From positions 42,096 to 106,095 of the forward strand of contig SUTG01000002.1 in assembly GCA_015063035.1 (NCBI GenBank): a stretch of DNA of 64,000 bases, read 5' to 3'. This stretch comes from Methanobrevibacter olleyae (GTDB lineage Archaea > Methanobacteriota > Methanobacteria > Methanobacteriales > Methanobacteriaceae). Below are positions 31,654 through 40,274 of the stretch, piece after piece; positions within the stretch are counted from its first letter, which is position 1, and each line of letters starts with the position of its first letter. Under the pieces are notes generated by a model. It saw only the letters and a list, made by a program, of their open reading frames with translations. It was not told where the DNA came from and made no database searches. The position numbers and the translations under genes were made by a program.

Positions 31654-32646
31654 TTATTTTCTTAAAATAAATACTTTTAGATGTCCAAATGCGAGTAATT
31701 TTTCACTTTCTTCAATATCTTTAAATCCCACTTCTTTTGCTTCATCCTTAAAAAGGTTTTCAGTCATATATATGTCCATTCCATTCATTGCATATGGAAG
31801 CCATGATAGAACGAATTCCTTTGGTTTTGAGTAATCTAAACTAATTTCATCTACAATTGTCATGAATACTCCTCCGTTGTTTAAGCTATCATATATCTTT
31901 TCAAGGAATGTTGCCATCATAAACTTTGCAAAGAAAAATGTTCCAACACTTAAAACAAAATCATAGCCATTACCGATATCATCTTCCAAGAAATCACCTA
32001 ACTTGACTTCTACTCGATTTCCAAGATTCTTTTCTTCAACACACTGATTTATCAAAGGCCCCATTTCAGGCTTATCAAACAATACTCCAGAAATGTCATC
32101 TCTTGATGAGACTATTGACAATCCCATCAATCCTGCTCCACAACCTAAGTCCAATATCTTCTTAATACTTGAATATTCCTTTAGTTTACGGACAATCTCA
32201 ACTATTTCAGTTGAACGAATTGCTGACTGTGAATCCTTCATATCCTGAAACATATCTTCAAAAGACAATTCATCATTTTCTATTGCCCCTATATTCGGCC
32301 CATATTTAATCATTTCCACGAAGTCAAAATCTTTTGGATCGTTTATATTTGTAGAAGCCCTTAAAAAATCACCGAAAAAATAAGGGCTAGAACTTATTAG
32401 ATACCTATTTGTTTCCTCCATATTTTGAAACTTATCATCTTCCTTTTTTAGAAGACCTAAACTGTATAGTCCATTTAAAAACAATTCCGTATTTTGATGA
32501 TGAAACTTCAATTCATCAGAAATTTCTTTGGATGTTTTCGCTTCTTTTAAATAATCAAATAGTTTCAATTCCAAAGCAGAAAACAACACTTTGGTGTATA
32601 TGCTCAAATAAGGTATTTGAACTAGATTTTCATATATTTTTTTCAT
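31654..32646 (-). CDS. SAM-dependent methyltransferase with N-terminal dimerisation domain
   Basis: 330 residues from the ATG at 32646 (after GGGTGATTTT). Residues about 1-90 form a winged-helix dimerisation domain (ALELKLFDYLKEAKTSKEIS, NGLYSLGLLKKED) like that of plant-type and bacterial O-methyltransferases. The SAM site is ILDLGCGAGLMGLSI, followed by GDFLEDDIGNGYDFVLS. The substrate is unknown; candidates include small phenolic compounds, corrinoid or cofactor intermediates. A 22-bp palindrome lies between TATA box and start codon, indicating tight repression. Single-gene unit. Confidence 0.85.
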   Translation of the reverse strand: MKKIYENLVQIPYLSIYTKVLFSALELKLFDYLKEAKTSKEISDELKFHHQNTELFLNGLYSLGLLKKEDDKFQNMEETNRYLISSSPYFFGDFLRASTNINDPKDFDFVEMIKYGPNIGAIENDELSFEDMFQDMKDSQSAIRSTEIVEIVRKLKEYSSIKKILDLGCGAGLMGLSIVSSRDDISGVLFDKPEMGPLINQCVEEKNLGNRVEVKLGDFLEDDIGNGYDFVLSVGTFFFAKFMMATFLEKIYDSLNNGGVFMTIVDEISLDYSKPKEFVLSWLPYAMNGMDIYMTENLFKDEAKEVGFKDIEESEKLLAFGHLKVFILRK

Positions 32647-32656
32647 AAAATCACCC

Positions 32657-32678
32657 ATATTTAGGTATACCTAAATAT
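32657..32678. promoter_or_regulatory. 22-bp perfect palindromic operator before the methyltransferase gene
   Basis: The core TTTAGGTATACCTAAA (32660-32675) extends on both sides by ATA/TAT to 22 bp, then by CCC/GGG with a two-base slip. It ends 10 bases before the start codon. A minus-strand TATA-like TTTATATATATTG lies just upstream, at about 32686-32698. This is the geometry of a repressor site at the transcription start. Confidence 0.65.
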
Positions 32679-32852
32679 ATGGGGTCAATATATATAAATC
32701 TATCTGTTAAAAACAAACAAAAATATGGAAAATCTTATAAAATAAAGCATTAAAAATAATTAAAAGAAAATAAATATAAAAAATAGTGAAAAAATAAAAG
32801 CCTAAAAGTTATGAAAATTTAAGAACATTTCCCAATGAATGCTTGGAAAAAG

Positions 32853-34853
32853 CTAATCATTTTCACCAGATTCCTTTGATTCTTCAGTAGAATCTCCAAA
32901 TTCCTCTTCAATATATTCTGCCCATCCGTCAGACTCATCTGCTTCTTCATCAACAGACTCTTCTGGAGAAACATCATTTATATTTTCATCCAAATAAACC
33001 TCTTCAACAGGAACATCTTCATAAATGACCTCTTCGTCATCATGATCGACAAAAATCTCCTCAACCAAAGGTTCATCGCTATCATGCTCAACATAAATCT
33101 CCTCAACTAAAGGCTCATCGGCAGTTTCTTCAAATGGAACTTCATCATAATAAATGGCATCCTCTTCATCAGGATAGACTTCATCATCAAGGTAAATCTC
33201 TTCATCATAGTAAACCTCTTCGTATTCACCAGATCCATGTTCAACTAAAAGTTCTTCAAGTTGAGCATCTGAAAGTTCCTCAAAATCATCATCTGTATAT
33301 TCTTCAAATTTAGAATCGTAATTTTCATTCAAATAAACTTCTTCCCCTTCCTCGAAGGACTCATATTCAAATCCGTCAATAAACTCATCAAGGTTTTCAA
33401 CAAGCTCAGGGTTTTCATCAACAACCTCATGATATGAGTCAATTACATTATAATCGCAATCCTTCTCTACGAAACTTGGAACGATATCCTTTACCTTCTC
33501 AATCACAAGCCCCTTGAAGACATTGAATATTGCATTTTTAAACTCTTCTACAGAATTGGCTTCCTCATCAAAAGGCATTTCAAAAGTGTCCTTTGACATG
33601 AATATTTCCTCATGGACATATTGTCCAACAATATCATCAAAACCTGAAGCGACTTCAAGGAATATTGATTTTTCATTGACAAAACCGTTTTCAACAACCT
33701 TATCCAAATCCCCATCAATGATTCCAATGATTGGAATATTGAATCTGTACAAAATGTCGGAAGCAACCAATGAAGTGTCATCACCAATTGTAACAACCAA
33801 GTCAAAATCCTTGAATTTATAAATGTCATAAGCGGCATGATCTACATAAGCCACTTTAAATGAATACTCATCCTCAGAAATTTCACCGGAATAAAGATTT
33901 CTCTCAGTATCCTTTACATAAATATCATTATGGGACAGTATCCTCGGATTAACGTCTTCGGATTTTCTAAGCAAACCAGTTTTCACAATAATCCTTTCCA
34001 AATCAACAGGCCCTAATTTTTCCAGTCCATGATATTTGATGGTTCCGTTGAGGATGTCTACAATCATCCCATCACGGGCAATAAGAACAATTGAATCTGC
34101 GTTTGAATATCCTACAACAATACCATTGATGAAGATATTTTCATCAGGGCTTACACCATGAATCTTACGGTAAGTGTAATGGCTGCTTTCATAATCATCA
34201 TAGGATTTCAATAAGTTTTCAATGGATTCTTCATCTTCACTCTCTTGATTATTTGAAAAATAGTTTGAAACAACTTCTTCAGGTGTGACTTCAATCAAAT
34301 CCAAAGCTGCCTTTAGGCCATCAAACAATTCTTCAAAGTTAAAGGAAAGGGATTCGAGCATGTTTTTGCCTCCTAAGCCTAAACGTACCCGTTTGCTTTT
34401 TTTGCTTTTAGCCAATTGTTCATTTAGAATCACATTCCAGCTGATGATTGCACCATCTTCCTCTCCAGGCCTTTCTATCTGAATAACCGGAATGCTTGAT
34501 TCATACAATGGCTTATGATTGGTAGCCAAGAAATCCTCATTGGAAATCTGTTTGAAATAATGAGTGAACACTTTATAACCAAAAACACGTCCTGTTTCAG
34601 GGGACTTTCCATAATTCAATAGGAAAATGACATCAGCGTGTTCCCTGTTGAACAACTCCAATGATTGGCTAGGCAATAATTTTAACGATATGTCAATGAT
34701 ATCCTCTAATCCAGCATCAATTACTGCTGTTCTGCCCATTGTTCCCCCTAAACGACAGCTGACATTACCAAAATTAGACAGAATATCAATAATCTTTTTG
34801 GCCCATCCTGAATCAACTATTCCTGGACCATGTACAACTACACCAATTTCCAT
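32853..34853 (-). CDS. DUF2117-type archaeal protein with long acidic C-terminal tail
   Basis: 666 residues from the ATG at 34853 (after GGTGTGAAT). The first ~500 residues are a globular protein of the methanogen DUF2117 type, beginning IGVVVHGPGIVDSGWAKKII, with GGTMGRTAVIDAG and two later nucleotide-binding-like stretches (VVTIGDDTSLVASDILYRF). From about residue 500 to the end the sequence is strongly acidic and repetitive, for example DEPLVEEIYVEHDS repeated as DEPLVEEIFVDHDD. The tail has hardly any basic residues. Function is unknown; the tail could bind basic proteins, metal ions or nucleic-acid-binding partners. It lies downstream of nob1 on the same strand. Confidence 0.8.
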   Translation of the reverse strand: MEIGVVVHGPGIVDSGWAKKIIDILSNFGNVSCRLGGTMGRTAVIDAGLEDIIDISLKLLPSQSLELFNREHADVIFLLNYGKSPETGRVFGYKVFTHYFKQISNEDFLATNHKPLYESSIPVIQIERPGEEDGAIISWNVILNEQLAKSKKSKRVRLGLGGKNMLESLSFNFEELFDGLKAALDLIEVTPEEVVSNYFSNNQESEDEESIENLLKSYDDYESSHYTYRKIHGVSPDENIFINGIVVGYSNADSIVLIARDGMIVDILNGTIKYHGLEKLGPVDLERIIVKTGLLRKSEDVNPRILSHNDIYVKDTERNLYSGEISEDEYSFKVAYVDHAAYDIYKFKDFDLVVTIGDDTSLVASDILYRFNIPIIGIIDGDLDKVVENGFVNEKSIFLEVASGFDDIVGQYVHEEIFMSKDTFEMPFDEEANSVEEFKNAIFNVFKGLVIEKVKDIVPSFVEKDCDYNVIDSYHEVVDENPELVENLDEFIDGFEYESFEEGEEVYLNENYDSKFEEYTDDDFEELSDAQLEELLVEHGSGEYEEVYYDEEIYLDDEVYPDEEDAIYYDEVPFEETADEPLVEEIYVEHDSDEPLVEEIFVDHDDEEVIYEDVPVEEVYLDENINDVSPEESVDEEADESDGWAEYIEEEFGDSTEESKESGEND

Positions 34854-34873
34854 ATTCACACCAAATACAGTTT

Positions 34874-34985
34874 AATAGGTTTTAATTCTTCTTTTAAATA
34901 AGTAAAATTTACTTTAATAGGTTTTAATTCTTCTTTTAAATAAGTAAAATTTACTTTAATAGGTTTTAATTCTTCTTTTAAATAC
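34874..34985. repeat. Tandem repeat, 42-bp unit, derived from the end of nob1
   Basis: Full copies start at 34874 and 34916; the third (34958-34985) is the actual 3' end of nob1. Reading on the minus strand, each copy repeats the sequence for the last residues FKRRIKTY and the stop, plus a short spacer. Confidence 0.92.
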
Positions 34986-35462
34986 TTTAGACCCGCATAT
35001 CTCACAATCATCGAAAGGATAATCTGCATCAAACTCTTTCTTGCATCCTTCACATGTTTTAACCCAATTATAGACACCTTTTATTCCTTCAGTTATGATG
35101 CTGCCATATGGAACACCAAGTATCCTTAAAACATTCTGCATTGAATAATCATCGGTTAAAACCTTAATGTTTTCATTTTCACGCTTTAAGTCTAAAGCTA
35201 AAGCCAATAACTTTTTATCCGCTTCTGATAAGCGCAAATCATCTCCAGATTTGGAGATTGTTTCATTCAATTCTTTAATAAACTCTTCTTTTGGCTCTTT
35301 TATTATTATTTTTCCTTCTTCAATAGTTTGATCTAACAATATCTTGGATTTTAAGTCCTTGACTTCATCAGTTATCTCAGAAACCGTGAAGTTAAACTGG
35401 CTTTTTGGTTCAAAGCCATTGATAAATGCAGACGCATCCAAGATATAAAATAAATCATTCAT
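34956..35462 (-). CDS. nob1: Nob1-type endonuclease (PIN domain plus zinc ribbon)
   Basis: 168 residues, the archaeal Nob1 size. It trims the 3' end of pre-16S rRNA during small-subunit maturation. The PIN domain shows acidic metal-binding residues in FYILDASAFING, a middle Glu/Asp in LSEADKKLLALAL, and VLTDDYSMQN. The zinc ribbon is CEGCKKEF...CEICGSK near the C-terminus. The start ATG has no ribosome binding site and an AT-rich leader, so the mRNA may be leaderless. The last codons are part of a tandem repeat that continues past the stop. Confidence 0.92.
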   Translation of the reverse strand: MNDLFYILDASAFINGFEPKSQFNFTVSEITDEVKDLKSKILLDQTIEEGKIIIKEPKEEFIKELNETISKSGDDLRLSEADKKLLALALDLKRENENIKVLTDDYSMQNVLRILGVPYGSIITEGIKGVYNWVKTCEGCKKEFDADYPFDDCEICGSKVFKRRIKTY

Positions 35463-35589
35463 GATAAATATATTTATATTTTAAATAAATAAACTTAATG
35501 ATATTAATTTAAGTAATTATCGTATAGGAATATGAAAAACATAATAATTATAAAAAATATTTTATATGAAATCGATAAAAATTAATATG

Positions 35590-35702
35590 AAATATATCAA
35601 TTAAAAAAAAAAAAAAAAAAAAAAAGAAATTTTAAAAAAAAAAATAAAAAAAAAAAAAAAAAAAAAAAATAAAATAAAACAAAAAAAAAAAAAAAAAAAA
35701 AG
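35590..35702. repeat. Long A-rich homopolymer tract
   Basis: Several runs of more than 15 A residues on the plus strand, interrupted by single G, T or C bases, lie between divergent nob1 and moaB. Run lengths in such tracts are error-prone in sequencing. Confidence 0.8.
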
Positions 35703-35744
35703 AATAAGGAATTTTAAAAAAAATAATCAAATGGAAGTAATCTT

Positions 35745-36263
35745 ATGAAAAGCGAAACTATGGAATTGCATAAAAAGAAAGCGCCAATAAAAGTATCATG
35801 TGGTGTAATCACTCTTAGCGACAGATTTTCCAATGACAAGGAAGGGGAAGAAAAGGACTTGTCTGGAAAATACTTAAAAGAAGAATTGGCTAAAAAATAT
35901 GACGTTGATGCTTACGCAATTATTCCTGATGAAATGGACACCTTAAGAAACACTATTGAGGAAATGATTGATAACGGAATAGAAGTTATCATTACAACTG
36001 GTGGAACAGGACTTGAATCAAGGGACATCACAATTGAAACAATTGAACCTCTCTTTGAAAAGGAAATCAAGGGATTTGGAGAAATATTCAGAGCTATTTC
36101 CTATGAGGAATTAGGAGCGGGATCACTATTGTCAAGAGCAACTGCAGGAATCTATAGAAAAACCATGATATTTGCAATGCCTGGCTCTCCAAATGCAGTG
36201 AAGACTGGTCTTGGAATCATTATTGATGAACTAGGTCACTTGAAAAAGCATGCAAGAAAATAA
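35745..36263 (+). CDS. moaB: MoaB/MogA family molybdenum cofactor biosynthesis protein
   Basis: 172 residues of the MPT-adenylyltransferase fold. TTGGTGLESRDITIETIEPL is the family motif that binds molybdopterin, SLLSRATAGIYRKTMIFAMP and GSPNAVKTGL complete the active site. It adenylylates molybdopterin before metal insertion, which is needed here for the Mo- or W-dependent formylmethanofuran and formate dehydrogenases of methanogens. The start follows GGAAGTAATCTT. Single gene. Confidence 0.94.
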   Translation: MKSETMELHKKKAPIKVSCGVITLSDRFSNDKEGEEKDLSGKYLKEELAKKYDVDAYAIIPDEMDTLRNTIEEMIDNGIEVIITTGGTGLESRDITIETIEPLFEKEIKGFGEIFRAISYEELGAGSLLSRATAGIYRKTMIFAMPGSPNAVKTGLGIIIDELGHLKKHARK

Positions 36264-36360
36264 GTTTTAATTGAATAACATTTTTTTAAAATAAGTTGAA
36301 AATAAGTTTAAATAATATTTTTTTAAAATAAGTAAAAAATTAGCTTCCAAAAGAAATAGA

Positions 36361-36849
36361 TTATCTATTTCTTAATGGAATCACTATTAAAAACAATAAA
36401 GACAATAATAAGATAGCAATAGGATTTCCAGCTTTAGGACTTAAGTCACTACTATTTTGAGAATCATCATTTGAATTTGATGCCATTTCACCATTCATGC
36501 CCTTTGCACTTGAAAGATCTAAACCTGCAGATAATGCTGTAAACTCTCCATCAAATTCACCATCGAATTCTTCTTCCTCTTCATCAGAATCATCCTCATC
36601 AGAATCATCCTCATCATCGTCTAAATCATTCTCATCATCAGGATCATCATCCAAATCTTCATCCAAATCTCCATCTGAATTTTCAGAATCATCATTCTCA
36701 TCGCCATCATCAAGCTCAAAATCATCTTCATTATCTTCACCGAAATCATCACCATCAGAAAGAAGACCATCATCAGTTCCTGCACAAACAGAACCAATAG
36801 CTACGAGAAGAACTATAAATGTAACTATCATTAAACTAATTATCTTCAT
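36361..36849 (-). CDS. Secreted, membrane-anchored D/E/S-rich protein
   Basis: 162 residues from the ATG at 36849 (after GGGTGTCAAT). A signal peptide (IISLMIVTFIVLLVAIGSVCAG) is followed by about 75 residues made almost only of Asp, Glu, Ser, Asn and Gly. A short linker comes next, then a C-terminal hydrophobic segment (NPIAILLLSLLFLIVIPLRNR) that serves as a membrane anchor with a positive end. The acidic run has no known fold; it might bind cations at the cell surface or act as a spacer through the cell wall. The opposite strand has an open Ser-rich frame, which is only a shadow. Confidence 0.75.
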   Translation of the reverse strand: MKIISLMIVTFIVLLVAIGSVCAGTDDGLLSDGDDFGEDNEDDFELDDGDENDDSENSDGDLDEDLDDDPDDENDLDDDEDDSDEDDSDEEEEEFDGEFDGEFTALSAGLDLSSAKGMNGEMASNSNDDSQNSSDLSPKAGNPIAILLLSLLFLIVIPLRNR

Positions 36850-37059
36850 ATTGACACCCGAATAAGTTATACTTAATTTCAATTATATCTCTATCAATTA
36901 TAAAATATATACTTAATCAAATTAACATTGGAATATTTAAAAAAGATAAAAAAATAAAAAATGATAAAAAAGAAATGAAAATAATTGAAAAAGAATGAAA
37001 TAAAATTAGAAAAATGAAAAAAAACAAATAATGAAAAAATTATCATTATTTAAAATCAA

Positions 37060-37584
37060 TTATTCAAAAAATTCGCTTACGGAAATTAATGGTTCAAGTG
37101 TGATTCCTTCATTTGCAAAGGTCTCCATTGCACCTTCTTCCCTGTCCACAACAACAAATGCTTTTTTAACTACTCCACCATTATCAAGTATTGCATTTAT
37201 TGCTTTTAATAAAGATCCACCAGTAGTGGTAACATCTTCAACAAGGATTACATTGTCACCCTCAATCAAATCGCCTTCAATCAGTTTGGAAGTTCCGTAA
37301 CCTTTTTTCTCTTTTCTAATCATTAAGAGAGGTTTTCTTGATTCAAGTGAAACAGCGGTTGCTATAGGGACAGCTCCTAATGCAGGGCCTGCAATCTTAT
37401 CGATGTCATCATCAATCCTTTCATTGATCAATTGAGCTATTGTGGACAATATTTCCGGTTCGGTAATAACTCTTTTCATGTTAACATAATAATTGCTTTT
37501 CTTGCCTGAAGCGAGAGTGAAATCCCCCTCTTCAAACACCTTATTTTCCTTTAATATTTCAATCAAATACTCTTTTGTAACCAT
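37060..37584 (-). CDS. pyrE: Orotate phosphoribosyltransferase
   Basis: 174 residues from the ATG at 37584 (after GTGAGTTCA; upstream in-frame GTG is the ribosome binding site). It makes orotidine-5'-phosphate from orotate and PRPP in pyrimidine synthesis. The PRPP motif is [36 protein letters not shown] and [17 protein letters not shown] are family blocks. The length is that of archaeal PyrE. It follows a PRC-barrel gene by 26 bases on the same strand. Confidence 0.95.
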   Translation of the reverse strand: MVTKEYLIEILKENKVFEEGDFTLASGKKSNYYVNMKRVITEPEILSTIAQLINERIDDDIDKIAGPALGAVPIATAVSLESRKPLLMIRKEKKGYGTSKLIEGDLIEGDNVILVEDVTTTGGSLLKAINAILDNGGVVKKAFVVVDREEGAMETFANEGITLEPLISVSEFFE

Positions 37585-37610
37585 TGAACTCACAACTTAA
37601 AAAAATTGAC

Positions 37611-37895
37611 CTATAATTGACTTTTCAAATCTTCAATTTCCTCTTCCATTTGAGCAAGGTCTTCATTAAAAATGTCTTTTAAAATAATCTTGTCCCCAAT
37701 TTTACTAATCATGTCAAAAGGAATTACCAATTCACTTTTACTGATGTTTAAGGATTCTTGAATTCCTCCTTTAGAGACTATAATTGATTCTATGGCATTA
37801 TCATCTAGGTCAATGTCTACATCAACAACTTTTCCCATACTCACTACGTCGTTGCCTAAAACCTCTTTACCGACTAATTCCTTAACTATTCTCAT
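37611..37895 (-). CDS. PRC-barrel domain protein
   Basis: 94 residues. A PRC-barrel beta domain (ELVGKEVLGNDVVSMGKVVDVDIDLDDN) fills residues 5-70, followed by a short acidic helix. The fold occurs in the RNA-processing protein RimM and in archaeal stand-alone proteins of unknown role, often next to pyrimidine genes. The start follows GGAGAGAGTTTT, and the gene is the first of a two-gene unit with pyrE. Confidence 0.85.
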   Translation of the reverse strand: MRIVKELVGKEVLGNDVVSMGKVVDVDIDLDDNAIESIIVSKGGIQESLNISKSELVIPFDMISKIGDKIILKDIFNEDLAQMEEEIEDLKSQL

Positions 37896-38118
37896 AAAAC
37901 TCTCTCCGAAAATAAGTTGGATAATAATTTAATTGAAATTTTTATATTAATAAACAATATTCTTTTTATTTTAATCAATTAATAAATATTTTGAAAAAAT
38001 GAATGAAAATAAGAATAATTATAAAAAAGTAAAAAAAGTAAAAAAATAAATAGAAATAAAAAAATAAAAAATAAAAAATAGAACGAATAAAAAGAAAAAG
38101 AAAAAGATAAGGATTAAA

Positions 38119-38232
38119 TTAATCCTCACTATTCCATTTTAATGCTCCATACACAATACAAATCAATGTAATTAAAATTATTAATACATAAGCTCCCCAA
38201 ATCCAAGGGTCTTCAATTCCTAAAACCATCAT
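38119..38232 (-). CDS. Symporter small accessory protein, 37 residues
   Basis: A very short frame beginning eight bases after the stop of the large symporter, with its own GGTGATATT ribosome binding site. The product begins MMVLGIEDPWIWGAYVLIIL and continues with a hydrophobic helix, ending in a polar tail with GALKWNSED. One membrane span with a conserved Trp-rich start is the pattern of the small accessory proteins encoded beside archaeal and bacterial solute:sodium symporters. It is probably needed for assembly or stability of the transporter. Confidence 0.85.
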   Translation of the reverse strand: MMVLGIEDPWIWGAYVLIILITLICIVYGALKWNSED

Positions 38233-38240
38233 AATATCAC

Positions 38241-39890
38241 CTATTCTTTAGAAATCCCCTCAAAGGATTTGTTAAGGACTTTTTCATCAATTGGTTGTGT
38301 AAGCAAACTTACTGCAATGGTAAATATTGTTGAAACAGGTATAGCGAAAATCATTACATCAATTGAATACCATGGCATGGTATTGATTAACATGTCTACA
38401 CCGAATATGAATTTACAAATACCTAAACCTGTTGCAGTTTTCTTAAATACAAATACAAGCAGGAATAAGCTTGTTAATGTACCGGATAAAAGCCCTGCAA
38501 TTGCGCCTGCCTTAGTGGTGCGTTTCCAGAATAGAGCTGCACAATAAACAGGCAAGAATGCCGCAGCACATAATCCCATGAACAATGAAGTACCAAGTGC
38601 TACAATACTGCCTGGCAAGGCCAAACCAATTACCAATGAAAGAATGACAGCTATTAGAATACCTGCTTGGCTAACTGAAATAAATCCTATTTTACTTTCT
38701 TCAACGGATTTGCTTGCACTGAGTTCCTCTTCGCTATATTCATCACTACCTCCTCTGTTTCTAATTGCATCTACAATATCGTGACCTAATGCAGTTCCTT
38801 GAGTGTGATACTGTGAACTTAAAGTGGACATAGCTGCTGCAAGCAATGACAATAGGAAAATGTATACGAACCATTCAGGAAGTGCTGTTGAAATGAATGT
38901 TGGAATGATTGAATCCATGTTTCCTCCAACATAATCAATTGCAATCTGTCCAAAGTTCTGATAGAAGTATACATTAGATAAAGAACCTACAATATAAGCA
39001 GTACAAGTCATTACAGCAATGAAGATCGCACCGATTAAAAGTGATCTGTGTAACTCTTTGTTGGATTTTACAGTCATGAATCTTACTGCAAGCTGTGGTT
39101 GAGCCAATGCACCGATACCTACACCCATGATGGTTGTGGTTACAAGAGACCACCAGAATGGACTTCCAAGTGATGGGAAACTAGTCCAACCTGTACCTCC
39201 TTCGGCGATAGCATCAGGAGGGTAAAGATGAGCCATATTTGTAAGTGCAGTATTCGCTTCGGTAACACCACCTAATACCCAGTAAATGAATACAAGCAAT
39301 ATTATCATACCTACAAACATGATTGTTCCTTGCAATGCATCGGTATACATAACACCTTTTAAACCACCGAACAATACATAAGCACAGATAACAACTGCAA
39401 GCACCAAAAGCGCCAAATTAAAGTCAAGCATTAAAGAACTTTCCATAAATCTTGCTGCACCGATAAGAACTACAGCCGCATAAATCGGCATAGCACAGAA
39501 GATTAAAACTCCACTAAAGTACTGTATGAATTTACTATTGAATCTGCGGCCTAAAAACTCTGGGAATGTGAGAGATCCAAGATTCTTACCCATTCTACGA
39601 GTTCTTTTACCAAAGAAAACGAAGGCAATGAAAACCCCTACAAAAATATTTAAGAATACGAGCCATAGTATACCCATACCGTATTTACCTGCAACCCCTC
39701 CGAAACCGACTATAGCTGCAGTGGAAATAAAAGTAGCCCCATAACTTAATGCCATGATGTATGGGTGGGTTTCCCTACCTGCAATCATAAAGTCTTCTGA
39801 GGAATTGGTTCTCTTCCAAGCAAGGTATCCGACATACCCTACCATAATAAAATAAACAATAAAAACAATCCCTAATAAAAAATAATTCAT
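38241..39890 (-). CDS. Solute:sodium symporter (SSS family)
   Basis: 549 residues with about thirteen membrane segments. The SSS signature region is present: SYGATFISTAAIVGFGG near the N-terminus (Na+ site) and GLKGVMYTDALQGTIMFVG. The PanF/acetate-permease branch fits best by length, but the substrate cannot be fixed from sequence. The start follows AGAGGTTTTTGA. It is followed directly by a 37-residue membrane protein gene. Confidence 0.9.
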   Translation of the reverse strand: MNYFLLGIVFIVYFIMVGYVGYLAWKRTNSSEDFMIAGRETHPYIMALSYGATFISTAAIVGFGGVAGKYGMGILWLVFLNIFVGVFIAFVFFGKRTRRMGKNLGSLTFPEFLGRRFNSKFIQYFSGVLIFCAMPIYAAVVLIGAARFMESSLMLDFNLALLVLAVVICAYVLFGGLKGVMYTDALQGTIMFVGMIILLVFIYWVLGGVTEANTALTNMAHLYPPDAIAEGGTGWTSFPSLGSPFWWSLVTTTIMGVGIGALAQPQLAVRFMTVKSNKELHRSLLIGAIFIAVMTCTAYIVGSLSNVYFYQNFGQIAIDYVGGNMDSIIPTFISTALPEWFVYIFLLSLLAAAMSTLSSQYHTQGTALGHDIVDAIRNRGGSDEYSEEELSASKSVEESKIGFISVSQAGILIAVILSLVIGLALPGSIVALGTSLFMGLCAAAFLPVYCAALFWKRTTKAGAIAGLLSGTLTSLFLLVFVFKKTATGLGICKFIFGVDMLINTMPWYSIDVMIFAIPVSTIFTIAVSLLTQPIDEKVLNKSFEGISKE

Positions 39891-40274
39891 TCAAAAACCT
39901 CTAAATAAAGATTATATTAAAAATAATAATTTAGTAATATTTACACTTTAATTTTTAATGAATATTATATATAAATTTTTTTAGAAAGAAATAAAAGCAC
40001 CATAAAAAACTTAATTAAGTCTTAAATAGGTTAATGGATTGATAAAATACAATTATTTCAAAAATAAAAAATAATATGTGCATAAATAAACAAAAAGTAT
40101 ACATTTTAGACATTTAAAAGAATTTTTAAACTAGTAAATTTATTAATGATTAAAAATAAAATTAATACTGTCATAAAATTATAAATTTTTAAAATAAAAT
40201 AGAAGATGATTTAAAATTTATAATATTACCTAAACGATTACTCAAAAGACATATTGAATCATTGGAGATATTAT
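39891..40274. other. Divergent promoter region of symporter and aryl-CoA ligase genes
   Basis: 384 AT-rich bases. A short palindrome CTTAATTAAG occurs at about 40010-40019. I see no gene or strong binding site; both promoters must lie here. Confidence 0.4.

Noticed and set aside
34856..35077. Frame with repeated YLKEELKPIK units at the end of nob1
   Set aside because: It is an alternative frame through the 42-bp repeat and the nob1 zinc-ribbon codons, without its own start site; kept only as a repeat observation.
36497..36865. Ser-rich open frame on the plus strand
   Set aside because: It is the antisense of the D/E-rich protein gene, which has a proper signal peptide and ribosome binding site.
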